A model generated the notes under the pieces. The model searched no databases, was not told the DNA's origin, and saw only the letters and a list, made by a program, of their open reading frames with translations. A program made the position numbers and the translations under genes. From assembly GCA_014885115.2 (NCBI GenBank), contig WKLE02002441.1, positions 4,887-31,603 of the forward strand: a stretch of DNA of 26,717 bases. The letters are read 5' to 3'. Below, in pieces: positions 9,001 to 17,678 of the stretch (position 1 is the stretch's first letter; every line of letters starts with the position of its first letter). The stretch comes from Asterionellopsis glacialis (lineage: Eukaryota > Bacillariophyta > Plagiogrammaphyceae > Rhaphoneidales > Asterionellopsidaceae).

Positions 9001-9841
9001 GACGGAAGGCACGCTCTGTCAAAAAGAGCAACTTATCCATACTCAAACGATCAGGATGATCCGGATCATCGAGATCTTCCTTTGGTGTAAATAGACAAGT
9101 AGATCTGTACCATTCTGATGCAGCGGCAGCGTGTGCTGCACCTACGGCAAGATTGTCCATACCAAGACAGGCCTTCAATTGTTCCAATTCCTTAAGCTCA
9201 GATGTCTTGGGGTGCAAGTTGTGTTTGACCATTCCCTGCAAGTAGGCAGTGTAAATTTCAGTGCACATGGCTTCAAAGTCCTCATCCAAAACTCCATACA
9301 CATTCTTGACCTCGTTGACATGGTGGTTGGTTTCCTTAGGATTGTCAATACCATGATCGATTAAGGCTTGTGCAATAGCTGGTTTGGCGGCAGTCTCGGC
9401 CAAGGAGTCAAGCTTGGACTTGCCAATAGCACCAGCAACACCGGTTACAATTGCACCAGCAGCATGTGCAGCAATTCGGCGAGATGGTACGATACCAAAT
9501 CCAAGTGCAGCAGAAACAGGGATACTAGCATAACCGGCAAGTTTCCATAGTGTGGGAGACTTACGCATTTGCTTAGAAACTGCAGGGGCGTTTTCAGTAA
9601 GTTCCTTAAGTTCTTCGAAACCACCACCAGATTCAGCCATGAACATCGACATTGTGGAACGACGCTGAGTACTTCTAGAGATACTTTTTGTTGTGTGCAT
9701 GATGGATGGTTTTGGAACAAAAGCGGAACTCATTGGTGTGGATGGTCGACCAGCCATTGGTAAAGTACCAAAGGCAGACACACTAGATGTCTGGGCCGAT
9801 GCTGACAAAACGGCAATCAATGCTGCCGATCGGAACTTCAT
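6087..9841 (-). CDS. TIC110: TIC110, plastid inner-envelope import protein, four exons
   Basis: Exons 9841-8630, 8520-7738, 7651-7265 and 7145-6087 join to 1146 aa (404, 261, 129 and 352 codons plus stop). All three introns (8521-8629, 7652-7737, 7146-7264) are GT-AG and phase 0. Tic110 is the abundant inner-envelope component of the protein import machinery, a stromal scaffold for chaperones. Residues 1-23 form a signal peptide ending VSA|F, the heterokont plastid motif, followed by a Ser/Thr/Arg/Met-rich transit peptide. Around residues 100-145 lie two hydrophobic stretches (ASIPVSAALGFGIVP and AAHAAGAIVTGVAGAIG) matching the N-terminal membrane anchor. The rest is helical, with repeated short motifs such as LG(M/L/I)(S/D)D that recur as repeat-like units. 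Length is slightly above plant Tic110 (about 1000 aa). Assignment rests on overall architecture and recurring family-like segments; a remote homologue is unlikely. Confidence 0.9.
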
Positions 9842-10571
9842 GGTGATATTTACTTTTCAAGTATTTTTTCGTTGTGAAGAGATATGATGTGATGTATGAA
9901 AATCTGATAGTCCGCAGTAATATAGGTGCGTTGTGGGAGAGATTAAAAAAAAGACCAGGAGTGAGAAAAAGATGAGAATATTTTCCTTTTTGTTCCATCA
10001 CAGCCATCAGTTGAAAGAATGTTGATGGGATAACTTATTCTCAATCCAAAACAACAACTGGAACCTACTTTGTGATCGATATCTTTGTTGCGGTGTATTG
10101 GGGGTGTCGAGACTTTGAGAGGTATCTAGAGAACAATTCGTCAAGACGGACGAAACACCAATTTGCAACAAGAGCAACACAAGAAGTTGTCTGCTATTTT
10201 GCACGCGTCACTTGGTGAAAAATCGACAAACCTTCTGTTTTTGCTTCGGATGTTGAAGAGGCAGGCAGCTCTTTGTTTTCACGTGGAAACAGAACGGAAA
10301 AAACGTGAGCAAACATCACCACTGCTTTTTTACGCGGAGGGGGTTATCTCTCCACGCGGCACGGAAAGACCACAAAAGTGCGTAAGCCAGTATATTTCTA
10401 CGATGCTTCTACACAAGTTGAACCTTCTGTTCCCCAAAACGGGATATGAGCTCTTGTCTCTCCCATTCATGATTCTAATAGTATTAAAACACTCCCATCT
10501 GTTTTCATGCTTCTGGGGCGGGCTTCTCATTTTTTTGTTACCCAATGGTCTTCAAGTAGCTAAGTTGGATA

Positions 10572-10645
10572 ACTCCAGAATCTAGACATGGAGACTAGAA
10601 GACTCTCTAGGGCTGGGACCAAGGACCTATTTTCTAGAGGAACCA
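10572..10645. repeat. weak CTAGAG/GGACC palindrome-word cluster
   Basis: Contains TCTAGAC, ACTCTCTAGGG, GGGACCAAGGACC and TTCTAGAGGAACC. The words resemble the CTAGAGGAC part of cluster 2 but lack GGTACC and long perfect palindromes, so membership is uncertain. Confidence 0.3.
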
Positions 10646-10862
10646 GAGCTTGCGATTGCCCATTGTATCGTATTGTTCAAATTTGTTGCCTTTCATGTTT
10701 TGAAAATGTGTACGAGTATTTATTAAAAAAAAGACACGTATTTTTGATAAGATTAAACTTTTTCACTATTACAAATTGAGCTCTACTTCTTCCACTCAAA
10801 AATTCTTCTGGTAATTTATGGATGCCAATATGATTTCAGCTCATATTTCTATTAATGCCAGG

Positions 10863-10895
10863 GGATCTACCGTCCGTGAAGACGGGTGGAGATCC
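10863..10895. other. long imperfect hairpin, possible structured RNA or mobile-element end
   Basis: GGATCT (10863-10868) pairs with AGATCC (10890-10895). After one bulged A come CC/GG, two G-U pairs and CCGT/ACGG, closing a GAAG tetraloop (878-881 of the 10,000s). That is about 14 bp with one bulge in 33 nt. It is far more GC-rich than its surroundings. No adjacent T-run or gene suggests a defined role. Confidence 0.4.
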
Positions 10896-11049
10896 AGTTG
10901 TACATGAATTTGCTCTCTTGTAACCCCTAGCTCAAACCCTTCATCATCTCATCAACCATGAAATCATGGACCACCATAATCAATAAATAAAGTCTGAGTC
11001 GCAAAACAGTTTTCATTACAATAAGCGCGTAAGCAACGAAATATGTGTT

Positions 11050-11844
11050 TTAATTCACACTATCAGGTATTGCAAACATAAAACCACCACTCTTGCAAAG
11101 GAGGGTACATCCCTCGGTTGCAGATGATGATGCATCTAAGATGTATCCAGTAGGTAATCGCAGCCAATCTCCTTTTTTGTAAGATCCTTCTGTATCAGTA
11201 AAACCTCCATCTACCACAAAGATCTCAAGACCATGTTGTCCAACTGTTTTTGGAGGCGTTTTAGTTGCACTCTTCCATTTTTCTAACCACTGGCGTTCTG
11301 GATATACGTTTTGACTATCGTCCATTGGATACAAACACTTTTCCTGTACTCCTGGTATGTCTGTATCTACCCAGGGGACAGAATTGGAATCAAAAGCAAC
11401 TTGAGATCGGATTTTGCCCTCAATAGCATTTGGATACTGACGAAGGCGTACTAATATTAGATTTCCTTCTGTGCTACTTGGTGCATGTTCAAACCCCTCA
11501 GGATTCAAAAGAAAGACACCAGGTCCATGGTCACCACGTGAGTCACTAAATGTCCCTTCTAATACAAATATTTCTTCACCCTCTGGATGGGGATGCATTG
11601 GAAAGGCCGCACCAGGTAAATATCGAACTATAGATGTAACCGACCCACTTTCTTGTCCACCGGCACGAAAGCATCGCTTTCGTTCAACTGTAGCAGATGG
11701 TCCACTTTTGACCCAATCCATTTCACTTGTACGCATCAATACTCGAGATGATAAATCATCATTCAAATTGTCACTGCTTTTACTCATGGTTGTTGTCGTA
11801 GACGAAGCCAATGCAATCAACAAAATATTACTCAAGGGTATCAT
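11050..11844 (-). CDS. ChrR-like bicupin protein
   Basis: A single exon encodes 264 aa. It resembles the cupin domain of bacterial ChrR (the zinc anti-sigma factor family, Pfam Cupin_7 type), here as two domains. Domain 1 (about 35-135) has the signature HPHPEGEEIFVLEGTFSDSRGDH...NPEGFEHAP; likely metal ligands are His84, His86, Glu90 and His120. Domain 2 (about 165-255) keeps the fold pattern (GLEIFVVDGGFTDTEGSYKKGDWLRLP) with His204 and Glu207, but the final His is missing (YILDASSS), so it is probably catalytically or metal-binding impaired. The first 19 residues are hydrophobic then Thr-rich, which may be a signal peptide; a second ATG at codon 20 would give a cytosolic form. There is no sigma-factor partner here, so the eukaryotic role is unknown. 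Bacterial ancestry is an inference from the family. Confidence 0.8.
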   Translation of the reverse strand: MIPLSNILLIALASSTTTTMSKSSDNLNDDLSSRVLMRTSEMDWVKSGPSATVERKRCFRAGGQESGSVTSIVRYLPGAAFPMHPHPEGEEIFVLEGTFSDSRGDHGPGVFLLNPEGFEHAPSSTEGNLILVRLRQYPNAIEGKIRSQVAFDSNSVPWVDTDIPGVQEKCLYPMDDSQNVYPERQWLEKWKSATKTPPKTVGQHGLEIFVVDGGFTDTEGSYKKGDWLRLPTGYILDASSSATEGCTLLCKSGGFMFAIPDSVN

Positions 11845-12317
11845 GTACTAAACAGGAAAAAAGTTCTATGTTAACGCCAAAGTCCAAATGCATTGTTCTT
11901 CTCTTGGGTCACCTTGTCACGATTTGCTCTTTCCATCTAGAAGTACGGTAGGTCCTCTAGCTAGAGAGGACTATCAAGCGCAAAAAAGATACCTCTTCTC
12001 AATTTGAAGTCGAGTGAATCGAACCGCTTCGAACGAATCAAACGCCTCGAATTTTTCGAGATCCGTCTACACTCATATTTTTCTCCTTCCTTTGGACATT
12101 ATGAACCAAGAGAATAATGGAATCCATGAACATGTTTTTTATAGACAACTGTCTAGTTGGAGCATTTCATGACCAAAACAAGTTACTCTATTCCATCAAG
12201 AACGGATCATCACAGTATTAGCAAGGGAATATTTCATGTTTAGAATAATATATAAATTTATGCTGTACATCAGATATGTTAGTCATGTATCTAATCCTTT
12301 TGCCCCCGAAGAAAAAA
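11845..12317. other. intergenic region with palindrome word and TCGA-rich patch
   Basis: The first part is upstream of the bicupin gene and holds palindrome element 5. A second patch, 12009-12060, is dense in TCGAA/TTCGA words and ends in the perfect hairpin CTCGAA-TTT-TTCGAG (12046-12060). The remainder is the 3' flank of the TRIC gene. No coding sequence is seen. Confidence 0.5.
11949..11973. repeat. palindrome element 5 (GTCCTCTAG type)
   Basis: A near-palindrome GGTCCTCTAG-CTAGAGAGGACT, with a perfect 12-bp core CTCTAGCTAGAG at 11955-11966. The same GTCC...GGAC word occurs as a perfect palindrome at 2347-2360. It is about 105 bp upstream of the bicupin ATG. Confidence 0.55.
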
Positions 12318-13467
12318 TTAGGACAGTTTTTCTTTGTTGGATCGATTATTATTTGCTCCAGTCTTTTTCCTGTTTCGGTTCCTTTTCTTCTTGGTAGCAG
12401 TTCCGTTGGTAGTACCTGCCGGTGATGATGTATCAACGGGTGTTTGCTTCGCCAGTTTCTGGGGTGACGACTTTTTAGGAGTAGTAGACACAAATCTACC
12501 GTAGACTGAAGTGAAAGGTGAAAAGGAAGGTCCCAAGAAGAAAGGAAGTTGCAAAATGCCAACAATTTGCATAAATACACCTACAAAAACTACACCAAAT
12601 GTTTTTGTATCCATATCACCCTGCAAAAATGGAAGGAACGTCTTTTCGCGAAGGAATTGACCAACAAATCCCTTGTCATCATGAACATAGAAATGATAAA
12701 ATGTTGCACAAAACAATCCTGCACGCAACCACATATATCATGCCATAAAAATGTAATCAGACGCCATACAAAAGAACCGAGTGAGAAACAACCAAAATTA
12801 TTTGGGAAAACAAAAGAACCAAGTGAGAAACAACCAAAATTATTTGGAAAGAGCATACACGCACACATTCAAGATTTTCTGTTCCGTATAGCATTGTACT
12901 CTGTTATATATACGCACCGTTTTGGAAGGGCCATGGCATACCATTCTTCAAGTATTCATGGAATCCCTTGGTGAAGAAACCAGTCATATTTCCTAAAAGT
13001 GTTGCATTGAGGATAGGACCAAAGACGGGGATGGGGTAGTACTTGGATGGATTACTTTTTAATGCTTCAAAGGCAGCTCCACAAAATTTGACAACACCTT
13101 GACTACGGAACAATTGTGCGCAGCATGTTGTCACCAACACAACGGGTAAGGAATTTCCAAGTTTGTACCCAATGTCAAAGGGAGTGTAATTCACCAATAC
13201 GAAGGCAATGATACAAGCGAACCCATTTAGATCATTAGTAAGCATCCCCGTAGGTTTACCCATCCAAAAAAAGCCAAAAAGAGCACCACCATAGCTTAAC
13301 AAAACACTATAAAGGAATGCATGGAACCATCCTAATTCGTTCTTCTTATTCGGTCCATTCCGAACTGTCATGGCACCTTGAAATGCCATCCAAAAGCATT
13401 GTGCTTCAGGAGCATAATCAAAAGAAGCTGTCAAAAATGACACAATAACTGGAGGTAGGAAATCCAT
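12318..13467 (-). CDS. TRIC-type trimeric intracellular cation channel, two exons
   Basis: Exons 13467-12918 and 12718-12318 join to 316 aa. The intron 12719-12917 (GTGCGT...TGCAG) is phase 1 and rebuilds a Gly codon (PFQN-G-LFCATFYHF). TRIC channels are K+-permeable channels of the ER/SR that balance charge during Ca2+ release. The most telling stretch is NYTPFDIGYKLGNSLPVVLV followed by the PIPVFGPILNATLLGNMTGF helix, corresponding to the YxPFDxxYK and Gly-rich helix regions of TRIC proteins; a seven-helix layout is plausible. The C-terminal 70 residues are Pro/Ser/Thr-rich and then strongly basic (TKKKRNRNRKK), as in animal TRICs, where the cytosolic tail is charged. The gene is divergent from enolase, sharing a 1-kb intergenic region. 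Confidence 0.88.
12769..12852. repeat. 42-bp tandem duplication inside the TRIC intron
   Basis: Two near-identical copies (12769-12810, 12811-12852) beginning CAAAAGAACC and containing GTGAGAAACAACC; I see only a few mismatches. The unit lies wholly within the intron and its length is a multiple of three, but it is not in the spliced reading frame. Confidence 0.85.
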
Positions 13468-14467
13468 GTTTGTATTGTTTATTGTTGGTAGTACAGTATG
13501 CCTATGATCGAGTTACAGAAAATGCTTCAAATGTTCTTTGAGGAAAGGTGAAGCAATCAAAAGAAAAGTCTCTATCTAGATAACAGGTGCATGCAAATTG
13601 TTGCAATTGAAAAGTGAGTATTGCAGTCGTTGTGAGAATAAACTTCTCTGAACCAGTGAACACACACAAGTTATTTGTGATTGTTGTTGCTTCTTGGCAG
13701 TGCCACCAAGGGACTTCTTTTTGATTGGCAGGGAAACGACAAAGCTGTGCAACACAAGCACCCAAAAGTCTAATCATAACGAGAAACAAGACAGTCTCTA
13801 CCTGGTATTGCCCAGAGTTGTCCACACCGTTTCAAAATTGGTATCCGACGCGGTCAATATTTCAGTGATCCAAGACCACAGGAGAAAAAGCAGAAGAAGA
13901 ACAGACAGACAGGTTGTGACACTTTTTCAACTGGTCATGAGTTTTTCGTATAGTAGGACGGACCATTCATCGACCGATCGGAACTGCGTTTTTTAGGTAC
14001 TCTCAACTCGTATGAATAGTTTTGGTAAGAGTATGTTGAAGAATTTTTTTGCTTCCAGGTGGCATGGTCTTTGAAAGTCCGGAAAGTACGTACGAAGCAT
14101 GCACGATTCATGCGAGAAGTTTACACTCGTACCTGGTACCAGGTACGGTACCTGATACTCGGGGGTAGGTAGGTCCTACCTAGGATCCACCAGTACTTCA
14201 TAACGGTACCCCCAGGTACCCGTGCAACCCCGAGCGTCGAATCTTTCGCTTGCGTTGAGGATTTGTTGGATCCTTGACAGAAAATATCTTCATCGAGAGC
14301 CCTCCAATCAAAAAAACGCTTTTCTAGAATTTTTGAAAGTGGATGAAAAAAAATTTGACACCTTTTTCGCTCAGAACACTATCGTACTGTCGTTGTTCGA
14401 CACCAGACACACACACACAACTTTGGTATTATTTGGAAAAAAAATCTTCCATAAGCACATCCCAACC
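13468..14467. other. divergent intergenic region, TRIC / enolase
   Basis: About 1 kb between two divergent starts. Minus-strand frames around 13502-13825 start without a supported initiation context and look like untranslated leader. Palindrome cluster 6 lies at 14126-14220. The last 60 bases before the enolase ATG contain a CACACACACAC stretch. No gene is seen. Confidence 0.5.
14126..14220. repeat. palindrome cluster 6 (GGTACC type), upstream of enolase
   Basis: Contains a perfect 20-bp palindrome at 14128-14147 (arm CGTACCTGGT), then GGTACC, GTAGGTAGGTCCTACCTAGG and another GGTACC...GGTACC pair up to 14220. It ends about 250 bp before the enolase ATG. Confidence 0.8.
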
Positions 14468-16204
14468 ATGGCAAGATTCTCATCTACCGCTCTTCTCTTG
14501 CTTGTTGCCAGTAAGTTCTTATCTTCACCGTGGAAAGGAGCAATGACAGATGAAATCTTCTATTCATCTGTTTCATTCGTTATTTCTTTACGACAGAATC
14601 TACCCAGATTCTGACTTTTTGTCGTCGTCGTCGTTTTATGCAATTGCATTTTTGTCCATATACAGGTACAGCTTCTGCCTTTACAGGAAATCCTCTTTCT
14701 CCAACTCCCTTTGGTGTGAGTGCAAAGGATTCTGCGACATCATTGCATATGTCTACTATCAAATCTGTGGTAGCACGTGAGATTTTGGATTCGCGTGGTA
14801 ACCCCACCGTCGAGGTACGTGCTATTTTTACGAAGCCAGCGAAAATGACCTTGTCAAAAAAAAATTCTATTTGATGAAAATGCTAATGCCGATCAATATG
14901 TATGAACTGAAACACCCCAACCAACGTATCTCTGCTGAATTATTACATCGTATTTGTAGGTCGAACTGGGCACAGAGGATGGAGTCTTTCGTGCATCTGT
15001 TCCTTCTGGTGCATCTACTGGTGCCTATGAAGCTTGTGAACTTCGTGATGGTGGAGACCGTTACCTTGGCAAGGGTGTCCTTCAGGCTGTTGGCAACGTA
15101 AATGACGTCCTTGGACCCGCCGTGATGGGATTAGATCCAACCAACCAAAAAGAAATTGATGACGTTATGCTCGAACTTGATGGTACTCCCAACAAATCAA
15201 ATCTTGGTGCCAATGCTATTTTAGGAGTGTCTCTTGCTGTCTCCAAGGCTGGTGCAGCTGCTAAGGGTGTCCCACTTTACGTTCATTATGCCGATTTGGC
15301 TGGAAACAAGGAAGAGAAATTCACCATGCCTGTCCCATGCTTCAATGTCATTAATGGTGGATCTCATGCTGGAAACAAACTTGCCTTCCAAGAATACTTT
15401 GTTATCCCCACAGGCGCCAAGACATTCGCCGAAGCCATGCAAATTGGATGTGAGGTATACCACACTCTTGGAAAGATCATCAAGGCTAAATTTGGTGGTG
15501 ATGCCACTCTTATTGGTGATGAGGGTGGATTTGCCCCTCCCTGTGATAACCGTGAGGGCTGTGAACTCATCATGGAGGCCGTGAAAATGGCTGGATACGA
15601 AGGCAAGTGCACAATTGGTCTTGATGTTGCAGCCTCAGAATTCAAGGTCAAGGGAGAGGACAAGTACGATTTGGATTTCAAGTATGATGGTGACCTTGTT
15701 TCTGGAGAGGAACTTGGAAACCTATACCAAAGCCTTGCTGCTGACTACCCCATTGTCACTGTTGAAGATCCCTTTGATGAAGATGACTGGGAGAACTGGT
15801 CTAAGTTCACAGGTAAGAATGGTGAAGCCTTCCAAGTTGTTGGTGATGATTTGACTGTGACCAATATTGAAAAGATTGGACGTGCCATCGACGAAAAGGC
15901 ATGTACTTGTCTTTTGCTCAAGGTAAACCAAATCGGATCGATTTCCGAATCGATTGCAGCTGTGACTAAATCCAAGCAAGCTGGATGGGGTGTTATGACA
16001 AGTCACCGTAGTGGAGAAACAGAAGATACCTACATTGCCGATCTTGCCGTTGGCCTTTGCACAGGACAAATTAAAACTGGAGCTCCATGCCGATCTGAAC
16101 GTCTTGCCAAATACAACCAACTTCTTCGTATTGAAGAAGAACTTGGTGCAGAAAACACCATTTATGCCGGTGAAGGTTTCCGTACAACGGGATGGATGGG
16201 TTAA
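14468..16204 (+). CDS. ENO: enolase, plastid-targeted, three exons
   Basis: Exons 14468-14510, 14666-14814 and 14960-16204 join to 478 aa; introns 14511-14665 and 14815-14959 are GT-AG. Enolase interconverts 2-phosphoglycerate and phosphoenolpyruvate. Residues 1-19 form a signal peptide cleaved at ASA|F, then a Ser/Thr/Pro transit peptide, so the enzyme should enter the complex plastid and complete lower glycolysis there. Mature enolase begins at Met43 ([19 protein letters not shown]). Catalytic features are complete: SGAST loop (80-84), His200, Glu209, Glu252 (GDEGGF), metal ligands Asp286, Glu333 and Asp360, Lys385, and the His413-Arg414-Ser415 loop. Met43 sits where a cytosolic enolase would start, so an alternative start in exon 2 could yield a cytosolic form. 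The presequence is split off by intron 1, compatible with exon-borne acquisition of targeting. It ends at TAA and converges with the Dabb gene. Confidence 0.97.
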
Positions 16205-16500
16205 ATAATTTGGTGTGGAGCGTTGATACGTATATCAAATATGTATTGGAATGTATCTCAAGAAACAAGAAAGAAACTATTTCTTCTCGTACACGCCATA
16301 GATATCTACTCTCGTAAAGTTTAAATTTACATATCAAAAAAGTTAGTTTTTATCCTGACCCCGTCTCCCATATATTTTTGTCATCAACAATACGAACACA
16401 AAAAAATCCAAAAGTCAACAAAATTCACTGAGTGGTGAAATAGACGGTATTGCTTTGGTTGTGGATAAAGGCAAGCTTAGTAACCTGCTCGCTGTTCACT

Positions 16501-17229
16501 TCAACCTGTGCTAGAATGGATACTATTTAGAGGTGTATCGAATATGAGATAATCTTCCAGCTTTTTTTCAATCGCTGGAATCCAAACTTTGCTCAAAGCA
16601 TCTGAATGAGAAAAATCCTTCAAAGCATCCAAACTATTCGCAACAAGCAATTTGCAATGAGTATAACCATGCGATTTATCAGGCCAGCTGAGCGCCTCCA
16701 ACAATTGATTCTTATCTAGGTTATCAGCTCCGCATGCAGCAAAGGATGCAGTAATCCCAGTAATTGCATTGAATTCTTTTTCAATGAGACGAGCGAGTTG
16801 CTCCGTTTCTGTTGCATCTACACTAGGAAGTTTAAAGAAAACAATCCGAAGTAAAGCTTCATTACAATTTGGCACTGTAAATGGATATGGAATTATCAGT
16901 GGAGTATCCATGACAATAATGCTTTCAAGATTATCTTTTATTGCAGGTATCCAGACTTTGACGTGGGCATCAGAGTGAAGAAATCCCTTCAGGGCGGTCA
17001 AGTCCTCGGCAATAATAACCTCACAATGAGTATATCCGTGTGATTTGTCAGGCACAACAATTTGTTCTAAAAACATAGCCTTGTTCAGAATACTTGAAGA
17101 ACCGTACGAAGCAACCGATGCCTGGATTCCTGGTAAAGAATTGAAGCCTGATTTGAGCATCTTCTGTAAATCATCTTCAAATTCTTGAGTAGACTCTCGA
17201 AATTTGAAGAGAGCAACGTGAAGAATCAT
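16501..17229 (-). CDS. tandem stress-response A/B barrel (Dabb) domain protein
   Basis: A single exon encodes 242 aa. Two Dabb domains (dimeric alpha-beta barrel, Pfam stress-response A/B barrel) lie head to tail: residues about 1-110 (MILHVALFKFRE...) and about 123-233 (EALLRIVFFKLP...). Both repeats share PDKSHGYTHC (60-69, 183-192), HSDA..KVWIPAI and a closing (I/F)xDTP, so the gene arose by internal duplication. A fused pair could form the usual Dabb dimer within one chain. Family members bind or convert small hydrophobic ligands in some organisms; substrate here is unknown. I placed the start at the ATG 17229 because the family begins with (M)xxHxxxFKF; the frame extends 12 codons further only to a TTG. 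No targeting peptide is evident. Confidence 0.85.
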   Translation of the reverse strand: MILHVALFKFRESTQEFEDDLQKMLKSGFNSLPGIQASVASYGSSSILNKAMFLEQIVVPDKSHGYTHCEVIIAEDLTALKGFLHSDAHVKVWIPAIKDNLESIIVMDTPLIIPYPFTVPNCNEALLRIVFFKLPSVDATETEQLARLIEKEFNAITGITASFAACGADNLDKNQLLEALSWPDKSHGYTHCKLLVANSLDALKDFSHSDALSKVWIPAIEKKLEDYLIFDTPLNSIHSSTG

Positions 17230-17678
17230 TGTAGATTGTAGATGTAATAAGAAAAACAACAACAAAAATGTTGAATCTGATCGGTTAACTCAGCGAAACG
17301 AAATACATCAAAGAGATGCTCTTCAGTCTTAAGTGTCTTGCTGTTGAAAAGATCTTTTCGGTTTGTCGGTTTTTCACCCAAAATTTGGCCAAAAGATCTT
17401 CGCCCTGTCTCTTCCTATCGGTCGGACCGAAGGGGAAAGAGCAGAAAAACTCTTCACGGACGACGGTGTTGATAGTTTTTCCCCTCATTTGCAGAGACAT
17501 GTGCTAAATTAAGCTCTATTGCCACGCAACAATCATGATGTCAACAAGCCTCAGAGCCACTCAACTCAAGTGCAGTTCATTGCTGTGCATATGCACTGTA
17601 ATTTCGTAACATATTGAAACATCTGCTTTTTTATGCTTCTCGTGATTCTAAATGAATTAAAAACAAGATTGTGTTACG
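17230..17678. other. upstream flank of the Dabb gene, normal CpG content
   Basis: Non-coding, with CpG dinucleotides at ordinary density until 17677. It includes a small inverted repeat TCGGTC-G-GACCGA near 17,420. No gene is seen. Confidence 0.5.

Larger units (their letters stand above)
9842..11049. other. 1.2-kb intergenic region, no convincing gene
   Basis: This lies between the TIC110 start and the end of the bicupin gene. The longest frame from an ATG (10250-10585, 111 codons) has no protein-like features I trust. Two structured items stand out: a weak palindrome-word cluster near 10572-10645 and a long hairpin at 10863-10895. A smaller perfect hairpin (CCATGA-AA-TCATGG) sits at 10956-10969. 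Confidence 0.5.

Noticed and set aside
10250..10585. 111-codon plus-strand frame between TIC110 and the bicupin gene
   Set aside because: No domain or repeat, odd composition, and no supporting promoter or poly(A) context.
12009..12060. TCGA-rich patch as another palindrome cluster
   Set aside because: Its words differ from the GGTACC/CTAGAG vocabulary and it occurs once, at the 3' side of TRIC.
13502..13825. Minus-strand frame upstream of the TRIC gene
   Set aside because: Cys/Thr/Phe-rich low-quality translation upstream of a clear ATG; read as 5' untranslated DNA.
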